Shown here one piece after another: positions 45,762 through 55,599 of a stretch of 64,000 nucleotides of DNA (within the stretch, counting starts at the first letter, position 1; each line of letters starts with the position of its first letter). The notes under the pieces were generated by a model, which was given only the letters and a program-made list of their open reading frames with translations, had not been told where the DNA came from and searched no databases. Source of the DNA: Flavobacterium sp. Root186 (GTDB taxonomy: Bacteria; Bacteroidota; Bacteroidia; Flavobacteriales; Flavobacteriaceae). The position numbers and the translations under genes were made by a program. The stretch lies in NCBI RefSeq assembly GCF_001428525.1, contig NZ_LMHW01000001.1, forward strand, positions 186,705 through 250,704. The letters run 5' to 3'.

Positions 45762-45792
45762 GACCTAACAGATTTTAAAAACCTGTTAGGTC
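45762..45792. repeat. 31-bp palindrome GACCTAACAG / CTGTTAGGTC
   Basis: GACCTAACAG pairs with CTGTTAGGTC with an A/T-rich middle; there is one mismatch. It is close to the stop codon of the next pectate lyase gene and may act as a terminator or mRNA end stem. Confidence 0.6.
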
Positions 45793-45800
45793 TTGATATT

Positions 45801-47507
45801 TTATTGCAATAATGCCTTTAATTTCGCCAATGTATCCATGTTATTTTCGGTTTTTGTCCAGTCTATTTTACTGCTTGGATCGATTCCGTTAAAATATTTC
45901 TCGATATTGGTGTATCCGTCACCGTTTGCATCTTTATTAGCATCTGAAGCATCATTTGGGTTTAAGCCGTTTTTCTTTTCCCAATTATCCGGAATTCCGT
46001 CATTATCAGAATCTTTATAAGCTTTTCCTTTATAAGTTGGATATCCGCCAACTTGGTCAGGATGTGTTATAATTCCTTTTTTATAAGAGTCTGCTGGTAA
46101 TCTTCTTTTAATAAAATCTTTTCCAATGGCATTTTCTAAACCGTCTTTAACTTCAATTTTTCCTGTGCGGACTTGCTTGATAATTCTTTCGTCAACAGCA
46201 TCTCTTTTCGGAATTGTTGCTCCAACATTATTCAAAACAAATTCATAAGCTTCTTCTGCTTTCATAATCGTAATATGAGGCATTGTAAAAGCTTTTGGCT
46301 GTTTGATAAATTCTAAATATGATTTTACTTCTGCTTCCGGAAGATCTTCTAGCTGCACGCCGCCATTCCAGTTATCGGCTGTAACTTCAGGAGAACCAAC
46401 AATAAAATTCCCGGAAACATAAGCTCTTCCGTATGTTTTTGGCTTCATATATCCTGATTCCGGTTTTAGAATTCTATAACGAATTGGCTGATCTGCCGGT
46501 GTAATTGGTCCTGGTTTAAAATAATTATTGATGATGTTAAACATCGAACGATAATCTCCTCCGTCAAGAGAACGATTCCACCAATTGAAAATCACATTGT
46601 TTACAAAATTAAAATCGCCATACATTCCAATAGAAGCATTTCTTGAAATATTATCGGCCCATAAATTACGCATAAAAGTACTATTTAACCCGCCGATTGT
46701 ACTCCCGAAAGCGTGATTATAAGTATCTAAACCTTCTGAGGAAATGGTATTTTGAATGGTAATATTACAAGCTGGCAGTTTTTCTAATTTTGATTTATCA
46801 TTAGCCTGAAACTGATGTCTGTATAATGAAATATTTTCGTCTAATCCCCAGCTTACAGAGCAGTGGTCTACGATTATATTTCCAATTGGATTTCCGCCAA
46901 GAGCGTCATCTCTTCTTGTAACTTCTGTTGCACCACGTCTGAAACGCATGTGTCTGATAATTACGTCGTGTGTATCGATTTCCAGCGTTTCTCCTGCAAT
47001 GCAAATTCCGTCGCCCGGAGCAGTTTGTCCTGCGATTGTAACGTACGGCGCACGCATGCTGATTCTTTTTTTCAATTGAATTATTCCAGAAACATTAAAT
47101 ACGATTGTTCTGGCTCCAACGGCTTCGCAGGCTTCACGAAAAGTTCCTTTTCCGCTGTCTTCTAAGCTGGTTACAACAAATATTTTTCCACCGCGGCCGC
47201 CTTGTGTAAATGCACCTCCGCCTTCGGCTCCCGGAAAAGCAGGAATATCTGCCTGAACAAAATCTTTAGGGTAAGAGGCCCAAGGTAAATAAGGTTTTCC
47301 TTGTTTTGCTTCTGCCTGAATGGTACTGTAGTTATTTGTCCAAATTTCGGCTAACCTTTTTTCTTCATCAGCCAAAATTGCATCGGCTTTGTCTTGAAGC
47401 GGTTTCGGAATTTCGGGATATTGTGCATATGCTGAAGTAAAAAAAGAACAAAATGAAAAAATCATCATGGTTCTTTTTAATGTGGTTATTGGGAAGATAG
47501 TCTGCAT
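45801..47507 (-). CDS. PL1-type pectate lyase with calcium-binding C-terminal repeats (copy 2)
   Basis: This 568-aa secreted lyase has a signal peptide (TSAYAQYP). The beta-helix starts FPGAEGGGAFTQGGRGGKIF and contains MRAPYVTIAGQTAPGDGICI, RHMRFRRG and VDHCSVSWGLDE, the core of PL1-like lyases. The C-terminus has thrombospondin-type-3-like Asp repeats (DSDNDGIPDNWE; DANGDGYTNIEKY). It cleaves unesterified polygalacturonate by beta-elimination, using Ca2+. It is a close relative of the lyase at 48401-50110, separated only by the DUF3826 gene, so it arose by tandem duplication. It lacks a T9SS sorting domain. Confidence 0.88.
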   Translation of the reverse strand: MQTIFPITTLKRTMMIFSFCSFFTSAYAQYPEIPKPLQDKADAILADEEKRLAEIWTNNYSTIQAEAKQGKPYLPWASYPKDFVQADIPAFPGAEGGGAFTQGGRGGKIFVVTSLEDSGKGTFREACEAVGARTIVFNVSGIIQLKKRISMRAPYVTIAGQTAPGDGICIAGETLEIDTHDVIIRHMRFRRGATEVTRRDDALGGNPIGNIIVDHCSVSWGLDENISLYRHQFQANDKSKLEKLPACNITIQNTISSEGLDTYNHAFGSTIGGLNSTFMRNLWADNISRNASIGMYGDFNFVNNVIFNWWNRSLDGGDYRSMFNIINNYFKPGPITPADQPIRYRILKPESGYMKPKTYGRAYVSGNFIVGSPEVTADNWNGGVQLEDLPEAEVKSYLEFIKQPKAFTMPHITIMKAEEAYEFVLNNVGATIPKRDAVDERIIKQVRTGKIEVKDGLENAIGKDFIKRRLPADSYKKGIITHPDQVGGYPTYKGKAYKDSDNDGIPDNWEKKNGLNPNDASDANKDANGDGYTNIEKYFNGIDPSSKIDWTKTENNMDTLAKLKALLQ

Positions 47508-47512
47508 TTGTT

Positions 47513-47645
47513 TAGTTCTTAGTACTTAGTGATTGGTTCTTAGTAATTAGCTTTTTGTGATTAGTACTTAATTCTTAGTATTTAGTAATAAATTGTTTTT
47601 TCAGTCATTAAAAAACTAATCACTCTTCACTAATTACTAAGGGCT
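47513..47645. repeat. Palindrome of CTTAGTACTTAGTGATT units
   Basis: Several TTAGTACTTAG- and TTAGTAATTAG-like units on the left are mirrored by ACTAATCAC and CACTAATTACTAA on the right. It fills the 147-bp gap between the second lyase and DUF3826 genes. Confidence 0.55.
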
Positions 47646-47654
47646 AATAAGTTC

Positions 47655-48329
47655 TTATTGACCTGCTTTGGTTTTCTCTCTTTCTTCAATACGTTTGTGC
47701 CAGTCAGCACTTTCCTTGTTGAGATCGTAACCTTGTTTTGATAAATAGTTATTGATTCTTCCTTTGTATTTACCAAACCATCCGTGTTTTTCTTTAGATG
47801 AGCCACCGTCCATCGCATGTTCTCTGGCTTCTACTAAAGCTTTGTAGATATAGTCTTTTTGCTCTGCAGTTAAATTTGGCAGCATATCGTTATAACCTGC
47901 AACTGTGATTGGAAGTACACCATAGGTCATTCCATCCTTAACTTCAGTAATTTTTTCCTCTGACAATTCTTTGCCTAATTTTTTTAGGTAAGATTTATGT
48001 AGTTTTTCAATTGATTCGTCTGCTTTTGATTTCAGTTTATCAATCTTTTCGTTTTGCTTTTCTTTTCCTAAACTTGTATCCTCTTTTAACTTTTTGATTT
48101 CAGTGTCTCTTCCGTCCTGAATTTCACTTAAATCCCTGAATTGCTGCGCTACAATATTTGAAACTGATGTTTCTTTTTTAGCATCTTTTAAGTCTAATTT
48201 TGCAACGATTTTTGCTGCTCTTTCATTGGTAACTTTGATATATTCAGGGTCTAAATGCTGCTGTGCATTTAATGCTGAAAATGCAAAAACCAATGATAAA
48301 AAACTAATATTAAATTTTCTTAATGCCAT
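47655..48329 (-). CDS. DUF3826 secreted helical protein
   Basis: This 224-aa protein has a signal peptide (SLVFAFSALNAQ). A charged helical body with repeated KLKED/KLKSK and RDTEIKKL segments suggests a coiled coil. A conserved middle follows (GMTYGVLPITVAGYNDMLPNL) with C-terminal EHAMDGGSSKEKHGWF and KGRINNYLSKQGYDL. The pattern fits DUF3826, which is found in Bacteroidota pectin loci, but no activity is known. The ATG at 48329 is chosen since it starts directly at the signal peptide; an upstream in-frame ATG would add 21 residues. It is flanked on both sides by duplicate pectate lyases, so it may assist them. Confidence 0.8.
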   Translation of the reverse strand: MALRKFNISFLSLVFAFSALNAQQHLDPEYIKVTNERAAKIVAKLDLKDAKKETSVSNIVAQQFRDLSEIQDGRDTEIKKLKEDTSLGKEKQNEKIDKLKSKADESIEKLHKSYLKKLGKELSEEKITEVKDGMTYGVLPITVAGYNDMLPNLTAEQKDYIYKALVEAREHAMDGGSSKEKHGWFGKYKGRINNYLSKQGYDLNKESADWHKRIEEREKTKAGQ

Positions 48330-48400
48330 CTTTCGTGATATTTTAATATTTAAAAACATTCTCATTTCATTGCGAAACAAGAATGTTTTCAAAATGTTCC

Positions 48401-50110
48401 TTATTTTAAATCTAATAAAGGTCTAACTAATGTTTCTTTATTATTAGCTAAATCTTTCCAGTCTACTTTTATTGCAGGATTTACACCGTTAATGTAATCT
48501 TCAATATTAGTATACCCGTCTCCGTTTAAATCTCCTTTTGCATCAGATGCATCATTTGGATTTAAACCGTATTTTTTCTCCCATGCATCCGGCATACCGT
48601 CTTTGTCTGTATCTACATAAGGTTTTCCTTTGTATTCCGGATATCCTCCAACTTGAGAAATATCAGTAATAATTCCTTTTTTATAAGAATCCATTGGTAA
48701 ACGTCTGTGTTCGAATTGATAGAACTCTTTTTTCTCTAATCCTTTTGCATATTCAGGAACTCCTGTTTTTACTGTTCTTACGATTCTCTCATCAACCTTA
48801 TCTCTAATTGGTAAAGTTGCTCCAACATTTTTCAATACATATTCATAAGCTTCATCCGCTTTCATAAATGGACGGAACCAAGGCATTGGATAAGGTTTGT
48901 CGGCTTTCATTTTATCGAAAAACACTTTAGCCTCATCAAATGTCATTAATTCTCCTTTTTTATTTTCAACCTGCACACCACCATCCCAGTTGTCTTTTGA
49001 TACTTTATCGTTGCCAGCAACAATGTTTCCGCTTACATAAGCTCTACCAAAAACCTGATAAGGCAATTTGCTTCTTCCAGATTCCGGTTTTAATATTCTA
49101 TAGCTAATTGGCTGAGTCAAATCCGTTACCGGTCCTGGCTTATAATAGTTATTCATAATGTTGTAGATAGCCGTATAATCGCCACCATCTGTAGATCTGT
49201 TGTACCAATTAAAAACCACATTGTTTGCAAAATTGAAAATACCATTCCATCCTATTGAAGGATTTCTTCCTCCATTGTTAGCCCACATATTTCTGATAAA
49301 TGCACAATTTTCTCCACCTAAAGTACTTCCGAAAGCGTGATTATAAGTATCTAAAGCTTCTCCGAATAAACTATTTTGGATTGTAATATTTACAGTCCCT
49401 ACTTTTTGGTCTGCATAACCAGCTCCAGGGCTGTAAATGTGTCTGTACATAGACATGTTTTCATCTAATCCCCAAGTTGCAGAAACGTGGTCGATCATAA
49501 TATTTCCAACAGGATTTCCTCCAATAGCATCATCACGACGACCTACGAAAGTTTCTCCTCTACGAAAACGCATGTGTCTGATTACAACATCATGTGTATT
49601 GATCCAAACAGATTCTCCTGCTACGCAAATACCATCTCCTGGAGCAGTTTGTCCTGCAATAGTAATATAAGGTGCACGGATAATCAAGGGACTTTTGATT
49701 CTGATAATTCCGGAAACATTGAAAACAATAATTCTGGCTCCACCTTTTTCGCACGCTTCTCTTAAAGTTCCAGGTCCGCTGTCTTCTAAACTTGTAACCG
49801 TATAAACGTTTCCGCCACGACCACCAAAAGTGTACATTCCTCCACCTTCAGCACCAGGGAAAGAAGGGATTTCTGCCTGAGGTAAATCGTTTGGTCTTGA
49901 TGCCCACGGAATATAAGGTTTGCCATGTTTGGCTTCTTCCTCAATAATTACAAGGGCTTTTTCCCAAGCTTCATCTGAACGTTTTTCAGCTTCATCCATA
50001 ATAACTTTGGATTGCGCCTGAACTTCGGGAGTAATTTTAGGATATTGGGCAAAACACTTTGCACTTCCCAAAAAAAACAGAGTTGCGATAAATAATGCGG
50101 AGTTTTTCAT
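48401..50110 (-). CDS. PL1-type pectate lyase with calcium-binding C-terminal repeats (copy 1)
   Basis: This 569-aa secreted lyase has a signal peptide (GSAKCFAQYP). Core segments are FPGAEGGGMYTFGGRGGNVY, IRAPYITIAGQTAPGDGICV, RHMRFRRGETFVGRRDD and IDHVSATWGLDENMSMY. The C-terminus carries DTDKDGMPDAWE and DLNGDGYTNIEDYING Ca-binding repeats. It shares most motifs with the lyase at 45801-47507, with differences such as CSVSW versus VSATW. It is the first CAZyme gene after susD and follows a hairpin at 50153-50183. It likely initiates galacturonan cleavage. Confidence 0.9.
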   Translation of the reverse strand: MKNSALFIATLFFLGSAKCFAQYPKITPEVQAQSKVIMDEAEKRSDEAWEKALVIIEEEAKHGKPYIPWASRPNDLPQAEIPSFPGAEGGGMYTFGGRGGNVYTVTSLEDSGPGTLREACEKGGARIIVFNVSGIIRIKSPLIIRAPYITIAGQTAPGDGICVAGESVWINTHDVVIRHMRFRRGETFVGRRDDAIGGNPVGNIMIDHVSATWGLDENMSMYRHIYSPGAGYADQKVGTVNITIQNSLFGEALDTYNHAFGSTLGGENCAFIRNMWANNGGRNPSIGWNGIFNFANNVVFNWYNRSTDGGDYTAIYNIMNNYYKPGPVTDLTQPISYRILKPESGRSKLPYQVFGRAYVSGNIVAGNDKVSKDNWDGGVQVENKKGELMTFDEAKVFFDKMKADKPYPMPWFRPFMKADEAYEYVLKNVGATLPIRDKVDERIVRTVKTGVPEYAKGLEKKEFYQFEHRRLPMDSYKKGIITDISQVGGYPEYKGKPYVDTDKDGMPDAWEKKYGLNPNDASDAKGDLNGDGYTNIEDYINGVNPAIKVDWKDLANNKETLVRPLLDLK

Positions 50111-50152
50111 GTTAATTCTTTCTTTTGGTAATTCTTTTTAAACAAATCACCT

Positions 50153-50183
50153 GCATCTAAGTAGAATACAGGTGAAGATTTGT
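50153..50183 (-). other. Hairpin between susD and downstream lyase (candidate attenuator/processing site)
   Basis: The inner stem CACCTG/CAGGTG and outer stem CAAATC/GATTTG fold with a small bulge. No T-run follows on the - strand, so it is not a clear terminator. Such stems after susD can set lower expression of downstream enzymes. Confidence 0.45.
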
Positions 50184-50247
50184 CATGTTTAATTTTGTTT
50201 TTTATTATTAGATATGCTTAATGATTTAGGGTAATTCATTGTGATAT

Positions 50248-52212
50248 CTATTCTTGATAGTTGTAATCTCCATCACCACCAGAAGCATCTTTCCAACCAA
50301 TTGTTTGTTTTAACCATGGGTTTTGAGATAAAACAGTATTCTGTAATCCCATTATGTAATAGTTTGGGTTAAATTTAATTTTAACCGCTGCATTATTAAC
50401 ATTATCCATTGGGGTTGGTGGAGCAACAAATATGAAATTATCAGTATAGAATGTTGCTAAAGCTGTTAACTGTGTTTGGAAATTAGCTGAATCCGGATCT
50501 GCTGAAATACTTGCACGAGCCGCTGCTAAAGGATCTGCATTTGTTGCTGTATTTTTATATTGCAAATAGTTTCCAGTACGCTGTGTTCCGTTAATTGGTG
50601 TTAAACCTAATTTAGTTACCGTTCCTCCAGTAGTACCAGGAAGTCCTGCGTTATCATAAAGCATCCATCGTTGTACGTCCCAATAGCGTTTTCCTTCGTA
50701 TGCCAGCTCAACTCTACGCTCATATAATACTGCTTCAATCGCAGCATATTTATCACTTAATGTTCCTATTCCGTAATTATTTGCCGAAGAAATACCTACA
50801 CGGTTTCTAATTCTTCCTAAATAAGCTACTGCATTTCCTGTTTGACCTAGAGCTGCATAACTTTCTGCAATGTTTAATAATAATTCTGCATAACGATATT
50901 CTAATATATCATTTCCTGAATATTGAAAACTACTAGCATTTGTTGCAGTTACATCTGTCATTTTTCTTACTAAGGCTGGACTTGTTTCATTATTTGAATC
51001 ACTATAGTAAGGTTTATTTGAGCCATCTAACCAACGGTAAGCCCAAACAACTGGTTTTGCACTTTCTTTATAATCCCATTTAACACCTGAAAAAGCAAAT
51101 GTTCTGTAAAATCTTGGGTCACGTTTGATAAAGAATAGAAATGAATTATAACCATTTGCAGTTGTTGGTCTTGCACCATTGTCCATTGGAAATAAATCAA
51201 TCATTTCTTTAGGAGCTTCCAGTGCACCTGTTCCTCCCTGGCTAATTAAACGAATTCCTTTTTCCCAAGAGTTATTCACTCCAAGATTGGTATTGTTTGT
51301 TGATAAAAGCTGTGTTGTAATCGCTTCAGAACAAAATGCATTGTTACCAAGGGCAAACATATTCTGCCAGTCTTTTGCTGAATTTCCATACAATCCGTAT
51401 CCAGCTCCTGATAATTCTGTTTCTGCTGCTAAACCTGCTTGCAATGCTGCATTCCAACGCTCCGTAGATGTGTCCCAGTTTTTATTAAATAATGGACTGG
51501 CATAGGTTAACAAAACTCTCGATTTTACTGCTAATGCAGCTCCTTTCGTAACACGACCATATTCTGTTGTCCAGTTTCTTGGCAATAAACTTGCCGCCAT
51601 ATCTAAATCTTTTACAATCTGCTCTACTACCTGAGTTACTGTAGCTCTTGGTAATTTTATGGATTGATCATCTGTACTTGGAGTCTGAATTTCTGTAACG
51701 ATAGGAACTCCACCGTAAACACGCATTAAATCAAAATACTGAACAGCACGCAAATAATACATTTGTCCTTTTGCCTGATCACGAAATGTTTTGTCTAAGG
51801 TCGCTCCTTTAACATCGATGTCTGTTATAAAAGCATTACAGTCTCTAATTCTGTTGTAAGGATAGTTATTGATCTTATCTTCAAGCTTACCTCCATAATA
51901 TGCAGATCCATCTGCAGCATTTGTATAAGTAATTGTTGGGTTAATAAGAGGCTGAATTCCTCCTATTTCCTCTGTCATTTTTGAATATACATCTGTATAA
52001 GATCCAACGAGGATTTGTCCTGGAGATTTAAAAGCAGAATAATAATCAAAATAAACGTTATTGATATACGCTGTAGCTCGTTCCTGACTTTCGTAAAACG
52101 AATCGTCAACACTTCCATAATTTTTCTTTTCTTCCAAAAAACTATCGCTGCAAGAAGTACTAAGCACTGTAAGAAATGCTATAGTTATATATTTATTAAT
52201 TTTTAGTTTCAT
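50248..52212 (-). CDS. susD: SusD/RagB-type surface glycan-binding lipoprotein
   Basis: This 654-aa lipoprotein (lipobox LSTSCSDSF, Cys about 21) has the SusD/RagB layout. The N-terminal part includes FYESQERATAYINNVYFDY, the TPR-like core includes AKGQMYYLRAVQYFDLMRVYGGVPIV (about 145-170), and the C-terminal block includes LEYRYAELLLNIAESYAALG with RRVELAYEGKRYWDVQRWML. It is the outer-leaflet partner lid of the SusC transporter 18 bp upstream and captures released oligosaccharides. It is longer than the typical 500-600 aa. Gene symbol is by family only; the ligand is expected to be pectin-derived by context. Confidence 0.95.
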   Translation of the reverse strand: MKLKINKYITIAFLTVLSTSCSDSFLEEKKNYGSVDDSFYESQERATAYINNVYFDYYSAFKSPGQILVGSYTDVYSKMTEEIGGIQPLINPTITYTNAADGSAYYGGKLEDKINNYPYNRIRDCNAFITDIDVKGATLDKTFRDQAKGQMYYLRAVQYFDLMRVYGGVPIVTEIQTPSTDDQSIKLPRATVTQVVEQIVKDLDMAASLLPRNWTTEYGRVTKGAALAVKSRVLLTYASPLFNKNWDTSTERWNAALQAGLAAETELSGAGYGLYGNSAKDWQNMFALGNNAFCSEAITTQLLSTNNTNLGVNNSWEKGIRLISQGGTGALEAPKEMIDLFPMDNGARPTTANGYNSFLFFIKRDPRFYRTFAFSGVKWDYKESAKPVVWAYRWLDGSNKPYYSDSNNETSPALVRKMTDVTATNASSFQYSGNDILEYRYAELLLNIAESYAALGQTGNAVAYLGRIRNRVGISSANNYGIGTLSDKYAAIEAVLYERRVELAYEGKRYWDVQRWMLYDNAGLPGTTGGTVTKLGLTPINGTQRTGNYLQYKNTATNADPLAAARASISADPDSANFQTQLTALATFYTDNFIFVAPPTPMDNVNNAAVKIKFNPNYYIMGLQNTVLSQNPWLKQTIGWKDASGGDGDYNYQE

Positions 52213-52230
52213 CTTCTTATTGAATTAAAT

Positions 52231-55200
52231 TTAGAATGTAATGTTTAAAGTAACAGCCCATGTTCTAAGTGTTGGATAATTCTCAGAAGAACTATCGTAC
52301 ATATTGCGGTAATGATCTGGGTAAGGATTATATAAATCCCAAAGGTTATTACCCGTTACACCAACTGACCATTTTGAAATTTTAATTTTTTCCAAAAGCT
52401 CTTTTGGCATATCAAATCCTAAAGTTAAGTTTCTTACTGTACAACGGAAAGTATCTAGCTGCCAGAAATCTGATGGCACTGCAATATAATCCTGATTTGC
52501 CAAGTTAGGATATCTACCATCTACATTATCATCTGAGTACATATCATTCCAGAAAGTTTCGCGTCCCCACATATTGTGAGATGATGAAGTTCCTTGTTTT
52601 ACAACATCAATCGCGCGGTACCCCCCCCAAGAAGTTCCAATTTGTGTCTTGAAGAAAAATGACTTATATCTTGCTCCTAAATTAGTAGTAAAGCCGTATG
52701 TTCTGTTTCTGTTAACTAATTTCACATAATCTTCGTTCTTAGTAATCTGACCATTAGGACCTGCCTGAGTACCATCTGTACTATTAAACTGCCCTGCTGC
52801 ATCTTCATAAGCAAGCATTCCTTTTCTCATATTTGAAACATTAGAAATACCCATATAGTTTGGACTAACACCTGCAGCGGTAGCACGTTCTGTTAAATAT
52901 GACCAGTAATTTGCAACATCATCATCTGTACGCAAAATACCGTCTCCTGATGAAGTACCTTTCCAGGTTCTGAATCCCCATTGTGGAAAAAACAGAGAAC
53001 GACCTGCTTCTGTTAAATTGTTTGATGGATGCATTAAAGCTGGTTCTGGGTATTTTTTAACTTCGTTATCCGAAAGACCAAAGTTTACATTAACATTATA
53101 GCTAAAATCTTTATTGATATTATCTTTCCATGTTACACTAACTTCTGTTCCCCAAGAGTCTACTGCTGCATAATTTTCTTCAGCAAAACCACCACCTACA
53201 GAGATTGGCACACCAACTGCCCCAGCCATACCTGTAAGCATTTCTTTAGATTTATCATAATAAAAATCAGTTGTTATAGACAATCTGTTTTTTAGTAAAG
53301 TTAAATCAAAACCTAAATTGTTTTTAATTGTTGTATCCCAGCCTACATTTCTATTTGGCTCTACTCTTGGTGTTATACCACCTCCTAAAACTCCTCCGTT
53401 AGACCCAAATTGGAATCCTTTATCTGCAATTACATCATAAAGTTTCATCCATCTCCAAGCATTGATATTATCATTACCTGTTTTACCAATCGAGTAACGT
53501 ATTTTAAAGAAATCTATGAAAGATACATTATCAGTAAACCAATTTTCTTTAGATACGATCCATCCTGCCTGAACAGAAGGAAAGAATCCCCAATAGTTTT
53601 CTGGTGCAAATTTTGTAGATGCATCACTTCTAAAAAGAAACTGAAGCATATATCTTGATTTATAACTGTAATTAACACGTCCTAAATAAGATAAAGTTCC
53701 CTGCTCTCCTTTTAATGCCGTTGAGTTTGTACTTAAAGTACCAGCAGTTTGGTAAGATCCTCCATAGTCTTTACCTGTATTTTCAAACGCTAAACGTGTA
53801 CTTTTAAATTCTGATTCTGAACGTTCTACAGAAAACATCGCTCCAACTTCATGGTTATCAAATGTTCTGTTGTAATCTGCAAAGAAGTTGGCCTGAATTG
53901 ATTTAGAGAAATTACTATCATAATAAACTCTTGAATTACGAGCATTAGTTTCGATTACATAGTAATTATCAACTCCATTATTTTGAGTAGTTGGAAGTGC
54001 TGAACTTGCTAAGTGGCTGTCCAGTTTCTCATATCCTATAATTCTGGCTAAATCATATGGCAGCTGAACTTGTTCTGTACTTACAGAAGTCTGGCTTCTT
54101 GAGTATGTTCCTTTAAGTGATAATCCTTTTATAAATGGCACTTTATAATTTAACGACATGTTTACATTATACGAGAAATCGTTTGTTGTTTGTTTTGAAC
54201 CATTATTTATCCCAGCAAAATAATTCCATCCAGCAATTGTATTATTTGCGTTGGCAGATCCTAAAGTACGATCGGTACGTGGAAACGGCGACATATAATA
54301 TTCTTGTCCATTTACAGTAGTTTCCCATGGAATATATTTTGGCATATGTAGCAAAAATCCGTAATCAGCCTGTTCACCACCTGCAGCAGAACCATAACTG
54401 CTATCATTAATATTAGCAGAAGCTTTTGTAAAAGATTTTTCAATATCTCCAGAATTTCCAGAAACGGCTGCAGAGAAATCTAAAGAGTTATTGATTTTAG
54501 CCGTCATACCAGTACGGAAGTTCCATTTGTTATAATCTTGTCTTCCTAAGTTTGCTCCTTGTGTAAAGTAGTTAATACCAGCGAAATAAGTCGCTTTTTC
54601 AGTTCCTCCGCTTACACTTAAAGTATGTTTTTGCTGTATAGCAGGTTTCCATGCTTCTTTAAGCCAGTCATAGTTCAAATCTTTCATTTCTTCTAATTCT
54701 GCATCATTGAAAAGATATTGTCCATTAGGACCAATATTGTTTGATCCTCTAAAAAACCTATTAGAAAAAACACCATAATCATAAGCAGACATTGTTTTAC
54801 TATGGCTTACAGCATCATTTACTGCAAACTGACTAAAATATGAAAATGTTGGTACACCGCTTTTTCCTCTTTTAGTTTTAATTACAATTGCTCCCTGAGA
54901 TGCACGAGAACCATAGATCGCAGCCGAAGCATCCTTTAAGACAGTCATACTTTCTATCTCTGACGGATCCAATCTATTAAATGCATCTAAAGACGGTCTA
55001 CCATTAACAGGATCAACCTGAATCATGTCGTCAATAATAATCAAAGGTGTTTTTGAACTTCCATCTTTTGAGAAACCATAAGTTTGACGAATTTCTAATG
55101 AAGATGCATCACCCGGGCGACCTCCTCCATCAATTACACTCAAACCAGGAACCTGACCTCTCAAGGCTTCAGATAAGTTTGAAACTGGAAGTTCCTGAAT

Positions 55201-55599
55201 ATCTGATGCGTTTATTGTTGCAATAGCTCCGGTTAGTTTCTCTTTTTTCTGAGAACCATATCCTACTACAACAATGTTTTGTAATTCATTCGAATCTTCT
55301 GTTAGTTTAACATTTACAGTTGTACGTGTTCCAATCGGCACTTCTTGTTTTCTCATTCCGATAAAAGAAAAAACTAAAGTTGCATTTGGCTTAACCTTAA
55401 TTTGAAATTGACCATTAAAATCTGTCGTAACAGTATTCTTTGTAGATTTTTCTGTTACGTTTACCCCTGGAAGCAGACCAGATACATGATCAGTCACAGT
55501 TCCTGTTACTGTTACTTGATTTGAGTTTTGAGCATAACTCATCACACTCATCAGTGTAAACAAAAGAAAACTACATCTCTTTAAAAGTGCTTGTTTCAT
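52231..55599 (-). CDS. susC: SusC-type TonB-dependent oligosaccharide transporter
   Basis: This 1122-aa outer-membrane importer has a signal peptide (SVMSYAQNS). A carboxypeptidase-regulatory-like domain spans about 27-110 (TVTGTVTDHVSGLLPGVNVT). The TonB-box-like ELQNIVVVGYGSQKKEK is followed by a plug with SEALRGQVPGLSVIDGGGRPG and LKDASAAIYGSRASQGAIVI. The barrel ends WAVTLNITF. There is no STN domain, so no direct sigma/anti-sigma signalling is expected. It forms the SusCD pair with the next gene. It contains a run of eight G on the coding strand (52621-52628) across the codons for Trp-Gly-Gly, an unusual homopolymer in this AT-rich gene; the frame is intact in this copy. Confidence 0.96.
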   Translation of the reverse strand: MKQALLKRCSFLLFTLMSVMSYAQNSNQVTVTGTVTDHVSGLLPGVNVTEKSTKNTVTTDFNGQFQIKVKPNATLVFSFIGMRKQEVPIGTRTTVNVKLTEDSNELQNIVVVGYGSQKKEKLTGAIATINASDIQELPVSNLSEALRGQVPGLSVIDGGGRPGDASSLEIRQTYGFSKDGSSKTPLIIIDDMIQVDPVNGRPSLDAFNRLDPSEIESMTVLKDASAAIYGSRASQGAIVIKTKRGKSGVPTFSYFSQFAVNDAVSHSKTMSAYDYGVFSNRFFRGSNNIGPNGQYLFNDAELEEMKDLNYDWLKEAWKPAIQQKHTLSVSGGTEKATYFAGINYFTQGANLGRQDYNKWNFRTGMTAKINNSLDFSAAVSGNSGDIEKSFTKASANINDSSYGSAAGGEQADYGFLLHMPKYIPWETTVNGQEYYMSPFPRTDRTLGSANANNTIAGWNYFAGINNGSKQTTNDFSYNVNMSLNYKVPFIKGLSLKGTYSRSQTSVSTEQVQLPYDLARIIGYEKLDSHLASSALPTTQNNGVDNYYVIETNARNSRVYYDSNFSKSIQANFFADYNRTFDNHEVGAMFSVERSESEFKSTRLAFENTGKDYGGSYQTAGTLSTNSTALKGEQGTLSYLGRVNYSYKSRYMLQFLFRSDASTKFAPENYWGFFPSVQAGWIVSKENWFTDNVSFIDFFKIRYSIGKTGNDNINAWRWMKLYDVIADKGFQFGSNGGVLGGGITPRVEPNRNVGWDTTIKNNLGFDLTLLKNRLSITTDFYYDKSKEMLTGMAGAVGVPISVGGGFAEENYAAVDSWGTEVSVTWKDNINKDFSYNVNVNFGLSDNEVKKYPEPALMHPSNNLTEAGRSLFFPQWGFRTWKGTSSGDGILRTDDDVANYWSYLTERATAAGVSPNYMGISNVSNMRKGMLAYEDAAGQFNSTDGTQAGPNGQITKNEDYVKLVNRNRTYGFTTNLGARYKSFFFKTQIGTSWGGYRAIDVVKQGTSSSHNMWGRETFWNDMYSDDNVDGRYPNLANQDYIAVPSDFWQLDTFRCTVRNLTLGFDMPKELLEKIKISKWSVGVTGNNLWDLYNPYPDHYRNMYDSSSENYPTLRTWAVTLNITF

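Noticed and set aside
50248..55599. Calling the SusC/SusD pair a starch system
   Set aside because: The names describe the protein families; the neighbours are pectin enzymes, and no GH13 or other amylase is in the window.
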